In this document: positions 24,576-38,300 of the stretch, piece by piece
How positions within the stretch are numbered: the stretch's first letter is position 1
How the letters are laid out: each line of letters starts with the position of its first letter
Source of the DNA: Hyalella azteca
Lineage: Eukaryota; Arthropoda; Malacostraca; Amphipoda; Hyalellidae
Length of the DNA: 64,000 nt
Reading direction: 5' to 3'
NCBI RefSeq assembly: GCF_000764305.2
Contig: NW_025944107.1
Coordinates: forward strand, 310,001 to 374,000
Notes under the pieces: generated by a model
Database searches by the model: none
What the model was told of the DNA's origin: nothing
What the model saw: only the letters and a program-made list of their open reading frames with translations
Translations under genes and position numbers: made by a program

Positions 24576-27500
24576 AACTAATTGTCATAAGTCAAAAAAC
24601 TATATTTTGGTATTAAAATAGAATATTCTAGCTTGAGAATTATCGGTCAATAATGATTCACAATGTTGCAGTTATGGGACATTTTTCTTCAATGAATTTA
24701 GGATGTCAATAGTCGTTTGACAGTGCACTGTTTTTCAATCAGTTTGATGATTCAGTGAAAATTTGGCAGCATCAAAGATGGAAAGCTCTACTTGAAGCTC
24801 AAAAATAAGAATTTTCATTGCCTAAAGGAGCATGCCACTGCATGGAACAGTAATTTACAAAGTGCATGGTTTGAAACTGCACCATATCTATTTGGTTGAA
24901 TTTATATTTATTCAACTGGAGTTGTAGCTTGAAGGGCACGATCAGAATAAGAAAAATTCTAGGAAAACATTATCCTAACTGGAAGTCCTTTCAATAGAAA
25001 ATAAACATTAACTAAATTGATACTTAATTAAAAATATTCCATACCTTTGTCACATCCTCAGAAAATAAATGGAAATATTTTCATGGTTCCATGTGGGTAA
25101 GTCTACAATCTGCATATTCAACAAGAAAAAAATTACGTTACGTTTCTTTTATTATTAAATCACAATACTTCACAAATTAATCAAGATGACTCATGATATA
25201 ACACATAAATGAGCAACAACAGCGTATATTTCAGTTTCCAACAAGTTAGGAGACGATAGAATGGATAGGCCATCATTACCATAAAGATTCGGCTCATGTT
25301 TACATTTGAAGTAGCACCATGAATTGGTCGAAAAACCTAAAGATCGAGAATTTTATTAATAATTTATTATTCATAGAATCGAAGTGAAATGATTGCAGTA
25401 CATGTCTACATGATGAAAAAAATCGGGTAAGAAATAAAAAATAAAAGTATCTCCGTTGAATGTGAAATGACGATTTTCATTATAAAGATATCATTCAAAT
25501 TTTTCAATAAAATCTCTGTTCAGCCTTCGTTAGGTAATACATGCATGGAGATGGTATTAAAAGAGTATTTTATGATTTTAGACGTATTTATTTTTCTAGA
25601 ATTCTATCGACGAAGCTTATTTTGATGTACCAACGAAGTACGCTTTCAGCGTTTCCCAAGGGAAATTCCGAATGTCAGCAAGACTGGACAGCGAGACGAT
25701 ACCACACATATACCAATTTATTTGAAATTTCGCACAGTAAGAAGAAAAGTCAGGCACATTTAATTGTTCATGAGACATTGGAGCAGGCTTGTGGGAGGTT
25801 TTATCTCAATCGGTGGTCATTTGATGAAAATATAGCGACTTGACTTCCATTTTCTCTAGCACAGCTCGGTTCAGTTTTGGTTTTAAATCGAAAATTAAAA
25901 TACTAAATCGACCTTGAAAAATCGGCAAAGTGCATGAAAATTAGTATCAAAGATGTGATCAGTGTTGTGTAAAATTTGAAGTCAATCTGAAATCATTATT
26001 CGAAAAATACGAACGAAAGTGCTGAGAGGAATTTGGGCAGCTCAGCACGTATTTTTCAACGAAAAATTGCGGGCGCTTCTGGAAGAGCTGCGACGTGTGT
26101 TGGGCGTCGTTTTGTAGCTGCTGATGTGACAAAGGGTTAGAAATAAACCCGGAACTGCTGTGATGCTTGGTTCGGACGTGATGACGAATCTGACAAAGGC
26201 AGAAATTGACATTTTTACGGGCGTTTTCTCAGGCTAGGCGAATCTCTGCGGAACGAAACAAAAATCATTTTGTGAGCCAGCTTTGGAAGAATGCGCGTGC
26301 AAAGTTTGAGCCCGATCGTGACAGTTTTGGTTGAGATATGAGGAAAAAAGTGATATTGCCAAAATTTCGAAATGGACATTTTCACGCTCAAACCTATAGG
26401 ATTTGTACGAGTCATACACCAAAAATTTCGTCATCACCGATTTCGTGAGTGTAGGAAGTTTGGTCAAAAAAGATTACGCCGTTTAGGAGCAATTGAGTAA
26501 AAAGTGAATTTTTCGCTAAAAAAATCTAGAAAATGCAGTGTTTTTTGGCAAAAAAGCATGAAGGCGACATTTTTTCGCAAAGTGACACGAGCTAAAACAG
26601 CTTTGAAATTCATTTTTGACTTATAGTGGTGAAAGTTTCAGCGAGATCGGAGCAGCCGTTTCCGAGTTGTGAGCGCGAGAGCTAAAACTTTGACCCCACA
26701 AGGCCTCGATCGATTATATGAGAGAAAGTTGTGGGGACTACAGTGATAGTACGCGAAAGACGCGGAGTAAAAACTCAGGGGGCCTGCGGCCCCCAATTTG
26801 TTTTACTTATACATGAGCAACAAGTAAAAATTGTTCCATAGAAGACGTCTCACTGAAACGAAGTATAAGCTGTACAGACTCTAATGTATAACTTAGGGTG
26901 GTCAGTTGATAAAGGCAATTATAATCGGAGTCAGGGGCGCGGCAGAAAGTCAGTTTCTAATATTGGCAATAAACGAAAAAAAATGTTGCCGCAAGGATGA
27001 GCTACACAGCCAAGATTTACATAAGACCTAATATTATTCAACCTGTAGTGACTCGCATTCACACCTCGCACTAGCATTTCTCTTGAATGTCATAATTAAT
27101 TTTATTAAACCTTTAAACTCATGATTATCGACCTCTGTAACAATATCTTACTTAATTATCTTGATCTCGATTACTCAATTCGGATTTTATCAATTTCATC
27201 ATTATACCATTATAAAATATACAGTTAGTTAATCATCAATTCTGAACACCAATAACACTAGTGTAATTCCTGAATGATAAAAAGTTTAGTAAATGTCAAA
27301 ATTATTTTATGTTAAATCGTAGCAAAAAATATTGAAAAATTTCTTAAGAACGACAGCGGAGAACCATTTGCCAAGCGCGCCCTAGCTATATAGTCATTTT
27401 TCTGAACGACGCGTGGGGTGAACATCTAAGGGGATAAGACGCTAAGTTCTTCACTACAATTCAATTATTTTCATGCCATAAACATTTCAATTTACTGTAA

Positions 27501-29190
27501 CTGTCATAATTGAATCATTTGTATTTTCTGTATTTTTGATATTGTTATTTCATTGTGTTCTGGTCACGTAGATTCTAACGGCCCGCACTTATACAGGTGT
27601 TGGTCGGTCGGCGTCTTCGTTCTTCAACACCAATAAACTATCTGAGCTTCATCGTCTTTACTACAACCCCACTAGACGTGACCATTAAATAATTAGAGAA
27701 GAGGGAAAGTTGCTGTAGAAAATCTTAGTCAAAACCCAACCACCACCCAAACCATCCCCTTCTTCAAACCCTTCATCGGTGAAAATCCGGTCAAAAAAAT
27801 AAAGAAAATTTTGCCCACAGTAGAGAATATTTTGCGTTTATCTATGTTAGATAAGATCTATCGTCTTTTTTCATAGAATTCGAACTAGCCCACAAAAAGA
27901 CTTACGGATTCTTTTTGGCATTCTTTAGAACGTCTGCAATGCAGCTACTCATGAAACGATTCCATGCTATACACCAATACAATTCATTTCAAACGCTCTT
28001 GCTTCAAAAATTTCTTTCGGTCCAGCATTTATTAGGGAAACGAAATGACTGGCGATGGCTATAACAAGCTGGACCTTTGCAGACATCATGACTTGTAATA
28101 GCTCCCGTACGCTGGGCGATTTGTATCTCCGGTAACTATTCATTGATTGCACGAAAAAATTTCCTTCAGTAACATTCAACGTATGCGACATGCTACAAGT
28201 AAAGCTCGGGGAAAGACAGTTGAGTATTGTAGCGTTATTGGAGATACTATTTGATGATACAATCGGTGAAGAAGTTCACACCAAATAGACTCTAGTTGAC
28301 CGGCCCTCTGCACGTGGGTACCTTGCTAAGCCGTCTGTACCTTGCTAAGCCTTTCTTCAAACATAAAGCTGCACCCGGAAAGTTGCCGCTCAGCCGCACT
28401 GGTCCCAACTCAAATTGTGTGAACAGTTCAAACTAAAGAATTGAAAGTCAAATAATACAATCCTCCCCTACAACTATTTGGCTCGAGTCTCAACAACATG
28501 AAAAATGTCTGGACAATCGTTCTCCATCACAGTTGAAAGATCGCTCTTCTCTACTAAACAGTATCAGATTTCGCATGGGGTCAATCTTCAACGTTTTGTC
28601 TATAACTGAGACAAAGACAAATACCGTAATAAATATCTACAACCCTGGATTTGCGTACACGACCTTCCTTATTTACTTGTCCCTCGACTCTTCGACTGGC
28701 CAACTGCTGCTGCATGGTGTTATTTCGATAACTTGCGGTTAGTTGATCTTCGATTTTTCTTTCTTCAGTATCATTCCCTAGAATTATTAACCAATTAAAG
28801 AAATCTTTGGAGAAGCAGCATCGACGACTCACGTGAAGTCCATGGCTTCATTGGCAAAAGGCGGAATGCTACCTGGCTTGTCTTCACCCTGCTCGCTATA
28901 TACGAGAATAAAATAAAATCAAGATGACAGTAAATTTCTAGAGTTGTTTAAAAATGAACAGAAGTGATTACGTAGAAATTTTTGAATTACAATTCAATTC
29001 GACTTCAACCTGCTGGAAGGCCTAAATTGAATATAAATCGCGAAATAAACTAAAACGCAAAATATAAGGGTGTTGAAAGAGTAAGGTTCGTATTTCGGGC
29101 TTACTTACCATGTAAAGTGTGCGAAAACATATTGAATAAAATGCCCGTACATTTTAAGAACTATTGGAAAAAGCTTAATAAATAACGAAG

Positions 29191-29215
29191 TAAAGTGACG
29201 AACTTCGTCACTTTA
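29191..29215. other. Perfect 12-bp palindrome
   Basis: TAAAGTGACGAA and its exact inverse are separated by a single base. No context points to a function. Confidence 0.5.
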
Positions 29216-31739
29216 GCTGAATAAATGACGAAATATGCCTCTGTCAAATTTATAAGTGATTTAAGCTTTCAAATTTAGGCACCCTAAATAGGGATGGAAC
29301 GATCACGGTGTATACGGAATTTATAGGATGAATAATTGAATATGCAAGCAGTTAAGGAACGTAGACATTCAGAACAATGGCCTGCCGTTTTGCATGGACT
29401 TGCTATACAAAATGAAGATAAAATGAAAAATAATGGATGAATTACGATTAAAGATCGTGATAAAACACAAAAATGATATTTATACCGAATTATTCCTGGT
29501 ATGTCCATTACATGATAATCGAGGGATTAATTTAGTGAGAAACCAAATTAATTTCAGCGTTGGGATATAACACTAATAAAATTTTCAAGGACGAAAAGTA
29601 TCGATCTATTGACAATATTACACGTTTTCATAAGAGTTTCTAAATTATAGAAATTGAATGTTTTCAAAGTTTTGAAATTCAAATTACAAAAACAGTTCAT
29701 CTGCTTTTAAAGTGTGCCAAAATTTATCTTCATTAAAAAAAATGAAAACAACAGGATTCGTGAGAATCCGCGGAATAATGTTTGCTAAACGTCCTAACGT
29801 TACGAGATAAATGATTTGCACTAACTCCTAATAACTGGTAATCATTGCAAGAAAGGCTGTTCATTAAAAGTTAATTTATTCAGTATGGAAACTTCTCTAT
29901 AATGAAAAAAATCCGTCTATTAGAATTTTCACAGGGATTTCGCAAAAATTGACGATCAACTAAAAGTTGATTGCACTGTGGTGCTATATCGCGTAAGGCA
30001 CGAACAAATTTAGGAGTACATAACATATTATAATATTATTATTAAGGAATATATGTGTGTGTTAAATAATAATTTTATGTGTGTGTTAAATAATAATAAA
30101 CCCAGTGAAATAATACTATTATTTCACTGCCTATACTCAGAGTGAGAATTAATATCGGATTTACCCGTATAGTGAAGGAAGAAATTAAAGAGTCCACTTT
30201 ACAAAAGAATAAAAACTTACAATATGAATGGAACGAAGCTAATGTCGGCTCCTGAATAACCCAAATGCTGAAATAAATTGATTAATATATAAGATAAAAT
30301 TTTCATGATTTCTGGTGAGGCAAAATGAGACAGGTGAACGGCGGCTGCTAACATTAAGTTGTGTGTTCATTTGCTTCTGTCATGCAAACCTTCCAGTCGT
30401 CCACTCTCTCTGCTTGGTATAGGTTGGTGGTGAACGAACTTATCTGGCAAAGAAACTTGCCGAGGTAACTAAAGAAAATACATGAACCATATGCATTGAT
30501 GTATTCATTCGAAAATCTAAGATTTTCTCGATGTATTTCCATGAGATTGAAAATTGATTCAGTGAGGACCCCGGTAACAATAGAAATATTGAATGCCATT
30601 ATAAACTTTAAGGAAAATTCATAGCTACAGTGGCCAGTCAAGATTGATTTACTTCAACAGATTATTTTATGTTTACTCGAACATTTGCTTATTCGAAAGT
30701 AAATCATTGTTGGTTGTTTTAATTGAAGATTATAGTGACTGATACGAGATGGAATTATCATATCATAGGAGTATTCTGATATGCATGAAAAATTCTACAT
30801 AAACTAAACGCTTACTTTTTCTCTTTTTTAAGTGGTTGTAAATACAGAAATGGATCGGTAAAAGTATTCAAATTTGTTATTATTGCAATAATATTTCGTT
30901 AGAAAGGCAAAATAAAGCTAATTCCAATGTTAACTGCAATTCTGCGCCGTCCAAACAAAAGACCAAACTTAGGAATGTGAGATGTAATAAAATTCATGCG
31001 CCGCACCGGAATAATGAATTAATTCAAAACGAGTGCAAATGTGCAACGCAAGTCATGAAATGGCACAATTTTGAATTCAATGCGGTCATCAACAGCGGAA
31101 AAGGAGCAAATTTATGCGATAAAATTTTGTGTAAAACTGCTCGATGCCTGCAGGAATTTTATTTTGAGCGAATAAGCAATTGATTTAATAAAGAAGAAGT
31201 ACGAATGGAGCGATTGCGCGAAGAATATTGTAAGAGAAGAAGAAACGAATTAATCTTAAAAATTATTTAAATTAATAACTAGCGTCAGCAAATTAATATG
31301 TGGATATGTAATTTTAAGCATAGGTATTCCGTTATCAAACTACTTAAGAAACAGGTGAGATGTACCTGAGCAAAATATTCTTTCTGTAAGACAAATATTC
31401 TTCAAAATATTCTTCTGTAAGACACGAAAAAACAAAATTTATTATATGACATGAATAATCTGAGATACAGTTCCATAGACAGCAAACACAAATATTTGGT
31501 ATAGTTTTAATCTTAATTTGTACTTTGATGTGATTTATGAATTTGAGTTATGATTAATTTTACAAAATTTTGTAATAATTCTATGAAGGATATGTCTTTT
31601 GAGGTCTCACATATATTATTCGTGTTTGCATTACTATTTTTAATGATGAAGTTCTCACGAATGTCAATGAATGGCCTGGCCGAAGTAGAACCAATTACCT
31701 GTTTGGAAAGAAAAGTATGAATTGTACTATACGTGTAAA

Positions 31740-32425
31740 CTGTTCTTGAACGCGTTTACACTCGGAGCGTCAACGATGTAATCGGGGAGGCTGTTCCACA
31801 CGTCGGTGATTCGAAGCGAGAAGAAATATTGTCGCTTGGATGAGTTGCAACGCAGTTGTTGTAGTTTATAGCCCTGGCCCCTGGTGTTCGTTCTTGTTTC
31901 AAATTATAGTAATCCTTCTGGGACCTTGTATAAGTCATGAGCATACTTGTATACTTCAATGAGGTTCCCACGCAGACGTCGATAACTGAGGCTTGGAAAC
32001 TTCATAATCTTTAATCTTTCTTCATATGATTTGCCTTTCAAGCCTGGAATTATCCTTGTTGCACGTCTTTGAACACTCTCCACTAAATTTTTGTCCTTTT
32101 CAAGTTTCGGTGACCGCACGAAGTTTCCGAACTCTAGGTTCGGGCGCACGACAGCAACAAACATGCTTCTGCATCTGGGAACTCGAAAGAGTGTCTGACC
32201 AGTACAAGAAGTTTGTTGGATTTATTAGCTAATGTTTCAATATGTTTAGAAAATTTCAGCTCCTTGTCGACATAAACTCCGAGATCTTTTCCCACACTAG
32301 ACTTTTCAATCATTACTTTCTCGCTGCAACCATGTCTTCTCATATTGTTATCTTGCTGTTAATTGTTCTTCCCTAAGTGAAGTACTATACACTTGTCAGC
32401 ATTAAAACGCAGCTGTCATTTCCTG
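31740..32425 (-). pseudogene. 3' fragment of a CR1-type retrotransposon reverse transcriptase, unit 2
   Basis: Read on the minus strand, three frames in succession give the thumb and C-terminal part of a CR1-like polymerase: FNADKCIVLHLG, then DLGVYVDKELKFSKHI, then VESVQRRATRIIPGLKG and the typical GxLIEVYK region. The frame is broken at least twice. The sequence from about 1985 to 2700 of unit 1, including the minisatellite, is missing at this place in unit 2. Confidence 0.8.
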
Positions 32426-32903
32426 CTGTTAGTTTGTATCCCTAGCTTGCCTTTCTCGCCCGTTGAGAATATAGAATTTATAGATGACCAGCAATTGTCG
32501 AAATATTAATATAGCCTTAACTAGGATAATTTCCGAATAGGGAACTCCTTAGACCTGATTAAACACCTGGTCAGTGATAGAACTAACTTGATCACCTGTG
32601 CAAATTGACTCACACTTGTTTCGACCGAGCGATGTCGACACTTGTGTCGATTGATATTGTATGTTAGTTTCAGAGGCAAATAAAGTATTCAAAAACATAA
32701 GAGAAGTTATTATACGTGATTCGGAGAAGCCGTATATGGTTGATAACGTTTCATGAATAAAATGCTTCAAAAATAGAAAATGCATCATATATAAAGAGTA
32801 AATAGGCATTAAAAACTCTGCATGAGAGCTTCACGCTGGAGAAGGATTCAAAATTGCCCCCAGGTATGGTGCACTGAAACGGTTCAGGACAATGTAGAAC
32901 ATT

Positions 32904-33224
32904 ATAATAATAATAATAATAATAATGATGATAATAATAATAATATTTATAATAATAATAATAACAACAACAATAATAATAATAGTAGAGGTTTCAGCGT
33001 TCATTAGGCCGTAGGTCCGTCGCCGATTCTTAACATCGTAGAATATTCATAGCCTGTTGTGGTCTCAAACACGTATATAATCACAGCTTCAATTTTGCTT
33101 CATTTAACCGCCCGGCCTCCTTGCCGATTCTGATCAGAAACTGGCGCACAGAGCAAGGATCGAACCCGCGTCTCTCTGCGCCAATCCTTTTACTCTGAAC
33201 TGTAACCACTGGGCCACCCTGCCC
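32904..33224 (-). mobile_element. Complete tRNA-derived SINE, unit 2
   Basis: On the minus strand: A box GTGGCCCAGTGGTTACAG, B box GGGTTCGATCC, a body with AATCGGCAAGGAGGCCGGGC, then a tail of AAT/ATT repeats (read as TAATAA on plus, 32904-32990). Units 1 and 3 lack the block at the same site, so it moved after duplication. Transcribed, if at all, by RNA polymerase III from its internal promoter (known for such elements). Confidence 0.8.
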
Positions 33225-33589
33225 TTATTATTGAATTGCATTGCTTCACTTGCTGACTCCAGTTTCTGTACACTAATTTTTCAGGTAACATAGAAAAACC
33301 GCTATTAAAATCGTTTGCTATAAATTATTTGTGAACCCATAATATAGGAATAAATTAATAAAGGTTCATGACTAAAATGTTTCATGGTTCAAATTTCACT
33401 GGAAATATACGATACATCATGTTTTCTTAATAGTAATATAGGCATCGAGTTGGATATGCCATCTCAGGACTGTCACCAATTTCAAATTTAAATAATTAAT
33501 TTCAATCTTGCTATTCTTAACTAGCAGGCCACATCAGTAAAAAGTCAACTAACTGTTTTCGATCAAAATTTTTGCAGGTATAGGCAAGA

Positions 33590-33779
33590 CTAAACCAGAA
33601 ATTCATTGCTTCAACCATGGTGCTTTTAGCATAATTAGGCACCCTGCTGATAAGAAGTAAAGACTGGGCAATGTCGGGTCTATTGCCTATTCTAGACACA
33701 GCAGAACCATAATTGCCACCGCTAGCTGGGTCTCGAACCCGAAACTCTCTGATTCAATTTTGGTGATAGTTACCACTGT
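33590..33779 (-). mobile_element. tRNA-derived SINE, unit 2
   Basis: Homolog of the elements at 5100-5235 and 61255-61442. On the minus strand a partial A box (CAGTGGTAACT) precedes a B-box-like GGGTTCGAGACCC. Interrupted at its 5' end by the repeat at 33780. Confidence 0.6.
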
Positions 33780-34222
33780 AAGTGTTTTTAGGTTTCGTTA
33801 GCTCTTCAAAGCCGTTTTTCGTTACTTTCTCAACCTGTCGTCTGCCAGGACCGCGAGGCATGTAATATTCTTTCCTCAAGGCCCACGAAGTGCATTTTTT
33901 ACAAAGTTAGGTTTCAACTATACCCTAGTGTTTCACATAGTTTTTTACATTATTTTATATCATAGGTTAGGTCAAGTCAGTCAAGTTTTTTACAATAATA
34001 AAATGTAAAGAAACTTTACCGAACTTAACCTAACCTTTTCTAACCCTAACCTCCGAATTCTACATGTAAAATAACCCTATACGCGTTTCTTTACAGTTGT
34101 AAAATCAATATTTTACAAGTAAAACGACCTGTCGGGGTTTTTGAGGGTTCATACCTGATCCGACAGGTTACCAGATTTCTGGTATTATTCTCATTAATTT
34201 CATACCAGAAAATACCACGTCA
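33780..34222. mobile_element. Unclassified repeat inserted in the SINE, unit 2
   Basis: Same family as 5236-5818 (shared GGCCCACGA, TTTACAAAGTTAGG, TTAACCTAACC and GTCGGGGTTTTTGAGGGTTC words), but the insertion point is about 25-30 bp away. Unit 3 has an unbroken site. Confidence 0.5.
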
Positions 34223-35164
34223 CTCACGCTATTGCCCAAACCCAGTGAATAAAAACAACGGTGCCGGTGTTGATTAAACCAAATCTGGACTGTCGCTGAT
34301 TATCTATTAACAAAGGTTTAGCTAACTTAGAGAAAGTAAAAATGTGAAGAGTTTGTTGCATTCACTGGCTTCGCACGCTGACTCATTTTGAAATAAAAAT
34401 AAATCGTGATTTTACAAAAGAAACAAAAGAGATTTTTGGAAATTTTGCCTCAAATTCCAGCCATTGTACGTTTGTATTTTCTCAACAAGGAACGATGAGA
34501 CGTTCAAATGAAGTATCCCTACAAGAAGTCGCCAGTTGAAACTGAAAATTTCACGCAGCAATTCAGGCAGCTGTGAATAAGTAAAGAAATTTGCATATGT
34601 CACGCATGTGACCAATTATAGTAAACACAAGGAGCTCAATTATCAGGAGTTCGAATATCGTTCTCTCTGTCTACTGGTGGTAAAGTAATCCACGAGGCAT
34701 CGGGATTTCTTGAAATCAATCGAGGAGAAATAGGAGGGAAGGTCTCCGTACTAACGAGTTCGGTTCATATAAGGTAGCAGCATGTATAAAATTGAATCGG
34801 AAACGTTAATCATAAAAGGTAATTACAGTAATTGATTATGAGGATGAGAGTTAAACACGAACCGTTGACTCGAATAAAATAAGTTAACTTAGAGTGAAAT
34901 TCAGTAATGTCCTGTGTCTCATACAGTACGGCAAACGAGGTAATTTCTGGAATTTAATAAAGAAACATAAGAATCTCCTGATTTTACCATTCAGAATCTA
35001 CACACCATACCAAATAAGAATCTACTTATATATAGGAAAGTAGGCAAGTGTAGGCAAAGCTCCATAGAGAGCTTTGCATCACAAGTCAGAAGGTTATATA
35101 TGTGTAGGTACTTATATCCAGTTCTATTTTTCGAAGTAACTCAGGAAAAAAGTTTTGTCGTTAT

Positions 35165-35331
35165 TAGTTATTTGCCATGAGCAAATTCCATTATATTAAC
35201 CAGCTTGCAAAAGTTATTGTCGATCATGTAACCCCACTCTTAATCTTAAAACGAGTCATTGAACAGACAGATCCATATCAGCAGACACAACTGCTCAACA
35301 AGGTGGGGGCGGCAGACTGCGATTCAGTGAC
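35165..35331 (+). promoter_or_regulatory. Probable 5' untranslated leader of the unit 2 transporter
   Basis: Matches the leader region of units 1 and 3 up to the start codon. The longer open frame that crosses the ATG (35177-35470) is in a different frame from the transporter and runs through the splice donor, so it is a shadow. Confidence 0.4.
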
Positions 35332-38300
35332 ATGGACGAGATCATCACCTCGCTGGGTGTGGGTCCAGCAACATACCTATTCTTCGCAGTTGCGTCATTG
35401 GGTGAGAATTAACTCTGCGTTGAAGAATTTATTCTTCGTCGAATTCATAAAAATTAAGGTCTTTAATTAGGTGATCGATTCAGCAATAGACTGACGTTAG
35501 GCTTCCACATTGAAACAACAGTTGACGATATTATTGAAGATATTTTTGATGACTGTCTTTAATTGTTGATTGTAATAGCAGTGGATGGAAAAATCATTGG
35601 TACATGATTAACCATGATTAACCCATGAGTAACCCATCAGCATGTAAATATCCGAATCGCATATTTAACCTTTTCAAAATGCAATATGTACTTGAGTCAT
35701 GTGTTTTACAGTGAAAATTGAATTCCTTGTTGCCCGTGTACAGTAAGTATTTCTCAATGAGTATTACAGGGGTTATATCATTTTGAATGAATGTTTACCA
35801 TGAGATTTACGCACCATTCCCATGCAGACTGCAACTGATCTTCAGCCATTAAATATTAAATCGTTGCCAACATGCAATTTTGCCGACTTACGCATGCATA
35901 AATGTTCCACTTAAGTATCATTGACACGATGAACATTCATAAGCAGAAGATAACAAGTCCAGTTAAATATAAATATTTCAATGGATAAAATGTTGGGTGC
36001 TGAGTGGTTTAGATTACTAAGACTGCAGGACAGCGAGTTAGGGGTTAAAAACCCGCAATTAGCTGTGAAAATTCTCTGCAAAATCGGCTAGGTGGCCGGG
36101 TGGTTACGAATAACTTATTCAAGGATTTTTTATAGCTGAATTTTTTCCACCAATAATATAAATAAAAATAAAAAGAATGTGCTCGGGTCAAGTCAAATTT
36201 TTTACTACAGTAAAACTTTACACCTAAAATTACGAAATGGAAACTAAGTGTCTAGGATAGTTTGTACCCACATTGAGTATACTGGTGCAGCCGAGTATTA
36301 CTCGGAACCTGACACCACTTGGGAGTCGTGGATACTCAAACTTTTCTTATGTTTTCTTATGTTCAGTTCAATTTGTTCAGCCGTAACCGCCCAAACGATG
36401 GATTAGCAACGAAAAATATCTATGTTGATGCTTGACTGAATTACTTGCTTCTTGTATGGAATTAAACCCGATTTAAAAAAATACATTCCGTGATCATGCA
36501 TGCTTTTCAACTTCTAATGGATCCTCTATAGTCTATAATCTATTACATGTATACCGTAATAACATCTAAGCATGCCTTTAATTCCAGCTTTTCCGCACAG
36601 TAACTCTACCCATTTCGAGCATCTAACATAAACAGTTACAAATCTAACCAATTTTCTCTAATGGGCACCATGCAGGAACAGTGGCGCAAGTCATCAATCT
36701 TCTTGGATCCCAGTTCATAGCTCCGCCAGTTCAGTTTACGTGTCTCGACCTCCAACAATCGGACGTCATTGTAACCAACACGTGAGTCCTTAGCATGGCA
36801 AAGGCTGAGGGAAGTTACCAGGTTATAATTTAAAGTGTAATCAAATTTCGCCTAGACGTTTAAAAATTCAGGCTGATAGGGCAGCGATGCGGAACTGAAT
36901 AGCCTTAATTGTGAACTGAATTCTCAGGCAACATTTAACAAAATTTTGCATTACTGTGCATACGGCATCATGTGGAATTAGAAGAAGTTATGCTTTGTTC
37001 AAGAGAATCGTTAGTTATTAAGATAAGTCAGTCTATGTTTAGAGGAATAATGTTGAATTTAGAGGAATCCTTCAGCAATTGATTGAATTTTGTGTTACTT
37101 GACTATTCGAAAACGGAGCCCTGATCGAAGCGTCAAAATAATCTGGATGTATTAAAAGTAATCATGGAATAAAACGGGCAATCACTCGTTAATTAAACGT
37201 TCGTTTAGATTGGCATACAATATTTGTGATATCAACGTGTTAATTGAGATAATCACTCTACGCCTTATTTAATCTTGTATCAATACAAAATGATGAAAGG
37301 CACATGATGAGATACAAGCCCGCGGTATTTGAGATAATCGAGTTTTAGAATGCAACGCATGTTCATGTTAACCACACAAGTGAACTTGATAGGTCCTGCC
37401 TGCGAGTTCTTGTTAAATGTAAATTTGTAGGAGCACCTATAACAAATATTCTCTCGCATTAAGTCTCATGCCCAAGTCCATTCACTCTACCCAAGTCTTA
37501 CAATGGAGTCCGCTGCACAGGACAGATACGCAAATTCGCTTAACAAACCCGTCACGTAAATAATTTTCTTTCTGTAATGGTCAATATATCTAATTGGTTT
37601 GAATTAGCTGGCAATTTAAAGGAGCGAAGCGAGAACTTTCAATTATCAGAATCCTACTCCAAAAGAAATCGCGACTTGAGTGAGCTATATTATTTTATAT
37701 TGTTCACCCCAGAATAATTTATAATTGAGTGAGCAATGTAATCTTTTTATTCCTAAATTCAGTTCGGAATGCGACTTGGGGCCGGCGGGAGGAGAGTCAA
37801 ACGAAACGCGGAGCTGCAAAGTTTATCAATTTTCGCATGAAATTTATCACTTCACCCTGACAGAAGAGGCAAGTAATTTCGTGGCATTCAGTGGAATATC
37901 AGAAATTAAACATTAAAAATAGTTATAGATTCGTCGGAGAGGAGTGTGAATTGTTAAATTACTTGAGTTTTCCAGTTTCAACTTGAACGCTTCAACATTG
38001 CAGCCATTATAATAGATGAAATAAGAATGCATATTTAATGTGGCATTTAATATGTTTAAACTACCAAGAGTCCATGTCACAAAAGCAGTTTATTAGGAAC
38101 CTGAGAAATGAATAAAATACTATATGGTCTTATTTTAATTACCATTGTAACATATGTAACGTCTCACTGCAGTTCGAGTTGGTGTGCTCGAAAGCCTACG
38201 TCCGAGAGCTCTTTCAAATGCTGTACACGATTGGCTGCGTGGTGGGCTGTCCTGTCGGGGGGCTGCTGGCCGACAAGTGAGGGAATAGAAAATTTTGCCT

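Larger units (their letters stand above)
21230..29949. other. Gene-free intergenic stretch, unit 1
   Basis: I find no gene that I can support in these 8.7 kb. There is no splice-consistent series of exons and no recognisable protein. The content is tandem repeats (listed separately), a repeat-like block at about 25980-26790 ending in a GGGGGCC/GGCCCCC hairpin, and plain AT-rich DNA. Short open frames such as 25541-25843 and 27967-28191 resemble nothing I know. Unit 2 lacks most of this block. Confidence 0.6.
138..30117 (+). repeat. Tandem segmental duplication, unit 1
   Basis: Sequence from about 138 onward reappears in order at about 57904 (unit 3), and from about 302 at 30118 (unit 2). Similarity covers upstream region, exons, introns and 3' region (to about 21230, matching 52745), then again at 29950-30040 (matching 52970-53060). 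The transporter starts are 28.5 kb apart. Inserted transposons account for most length differences. Confidence 0.85.

Noticed and set aside
26778..26794. Helitron 3' end
   Set aside because: A GGGGGCC/GGCCCCC hairpin is present, but no CTRR terminus follows.
27400..27690. Solo LTR
   Set aside because: There is an AATAAA and a GTCACGTAG / GACGTGACC mirror pair, but no clear TG...CA ends or target duplication.
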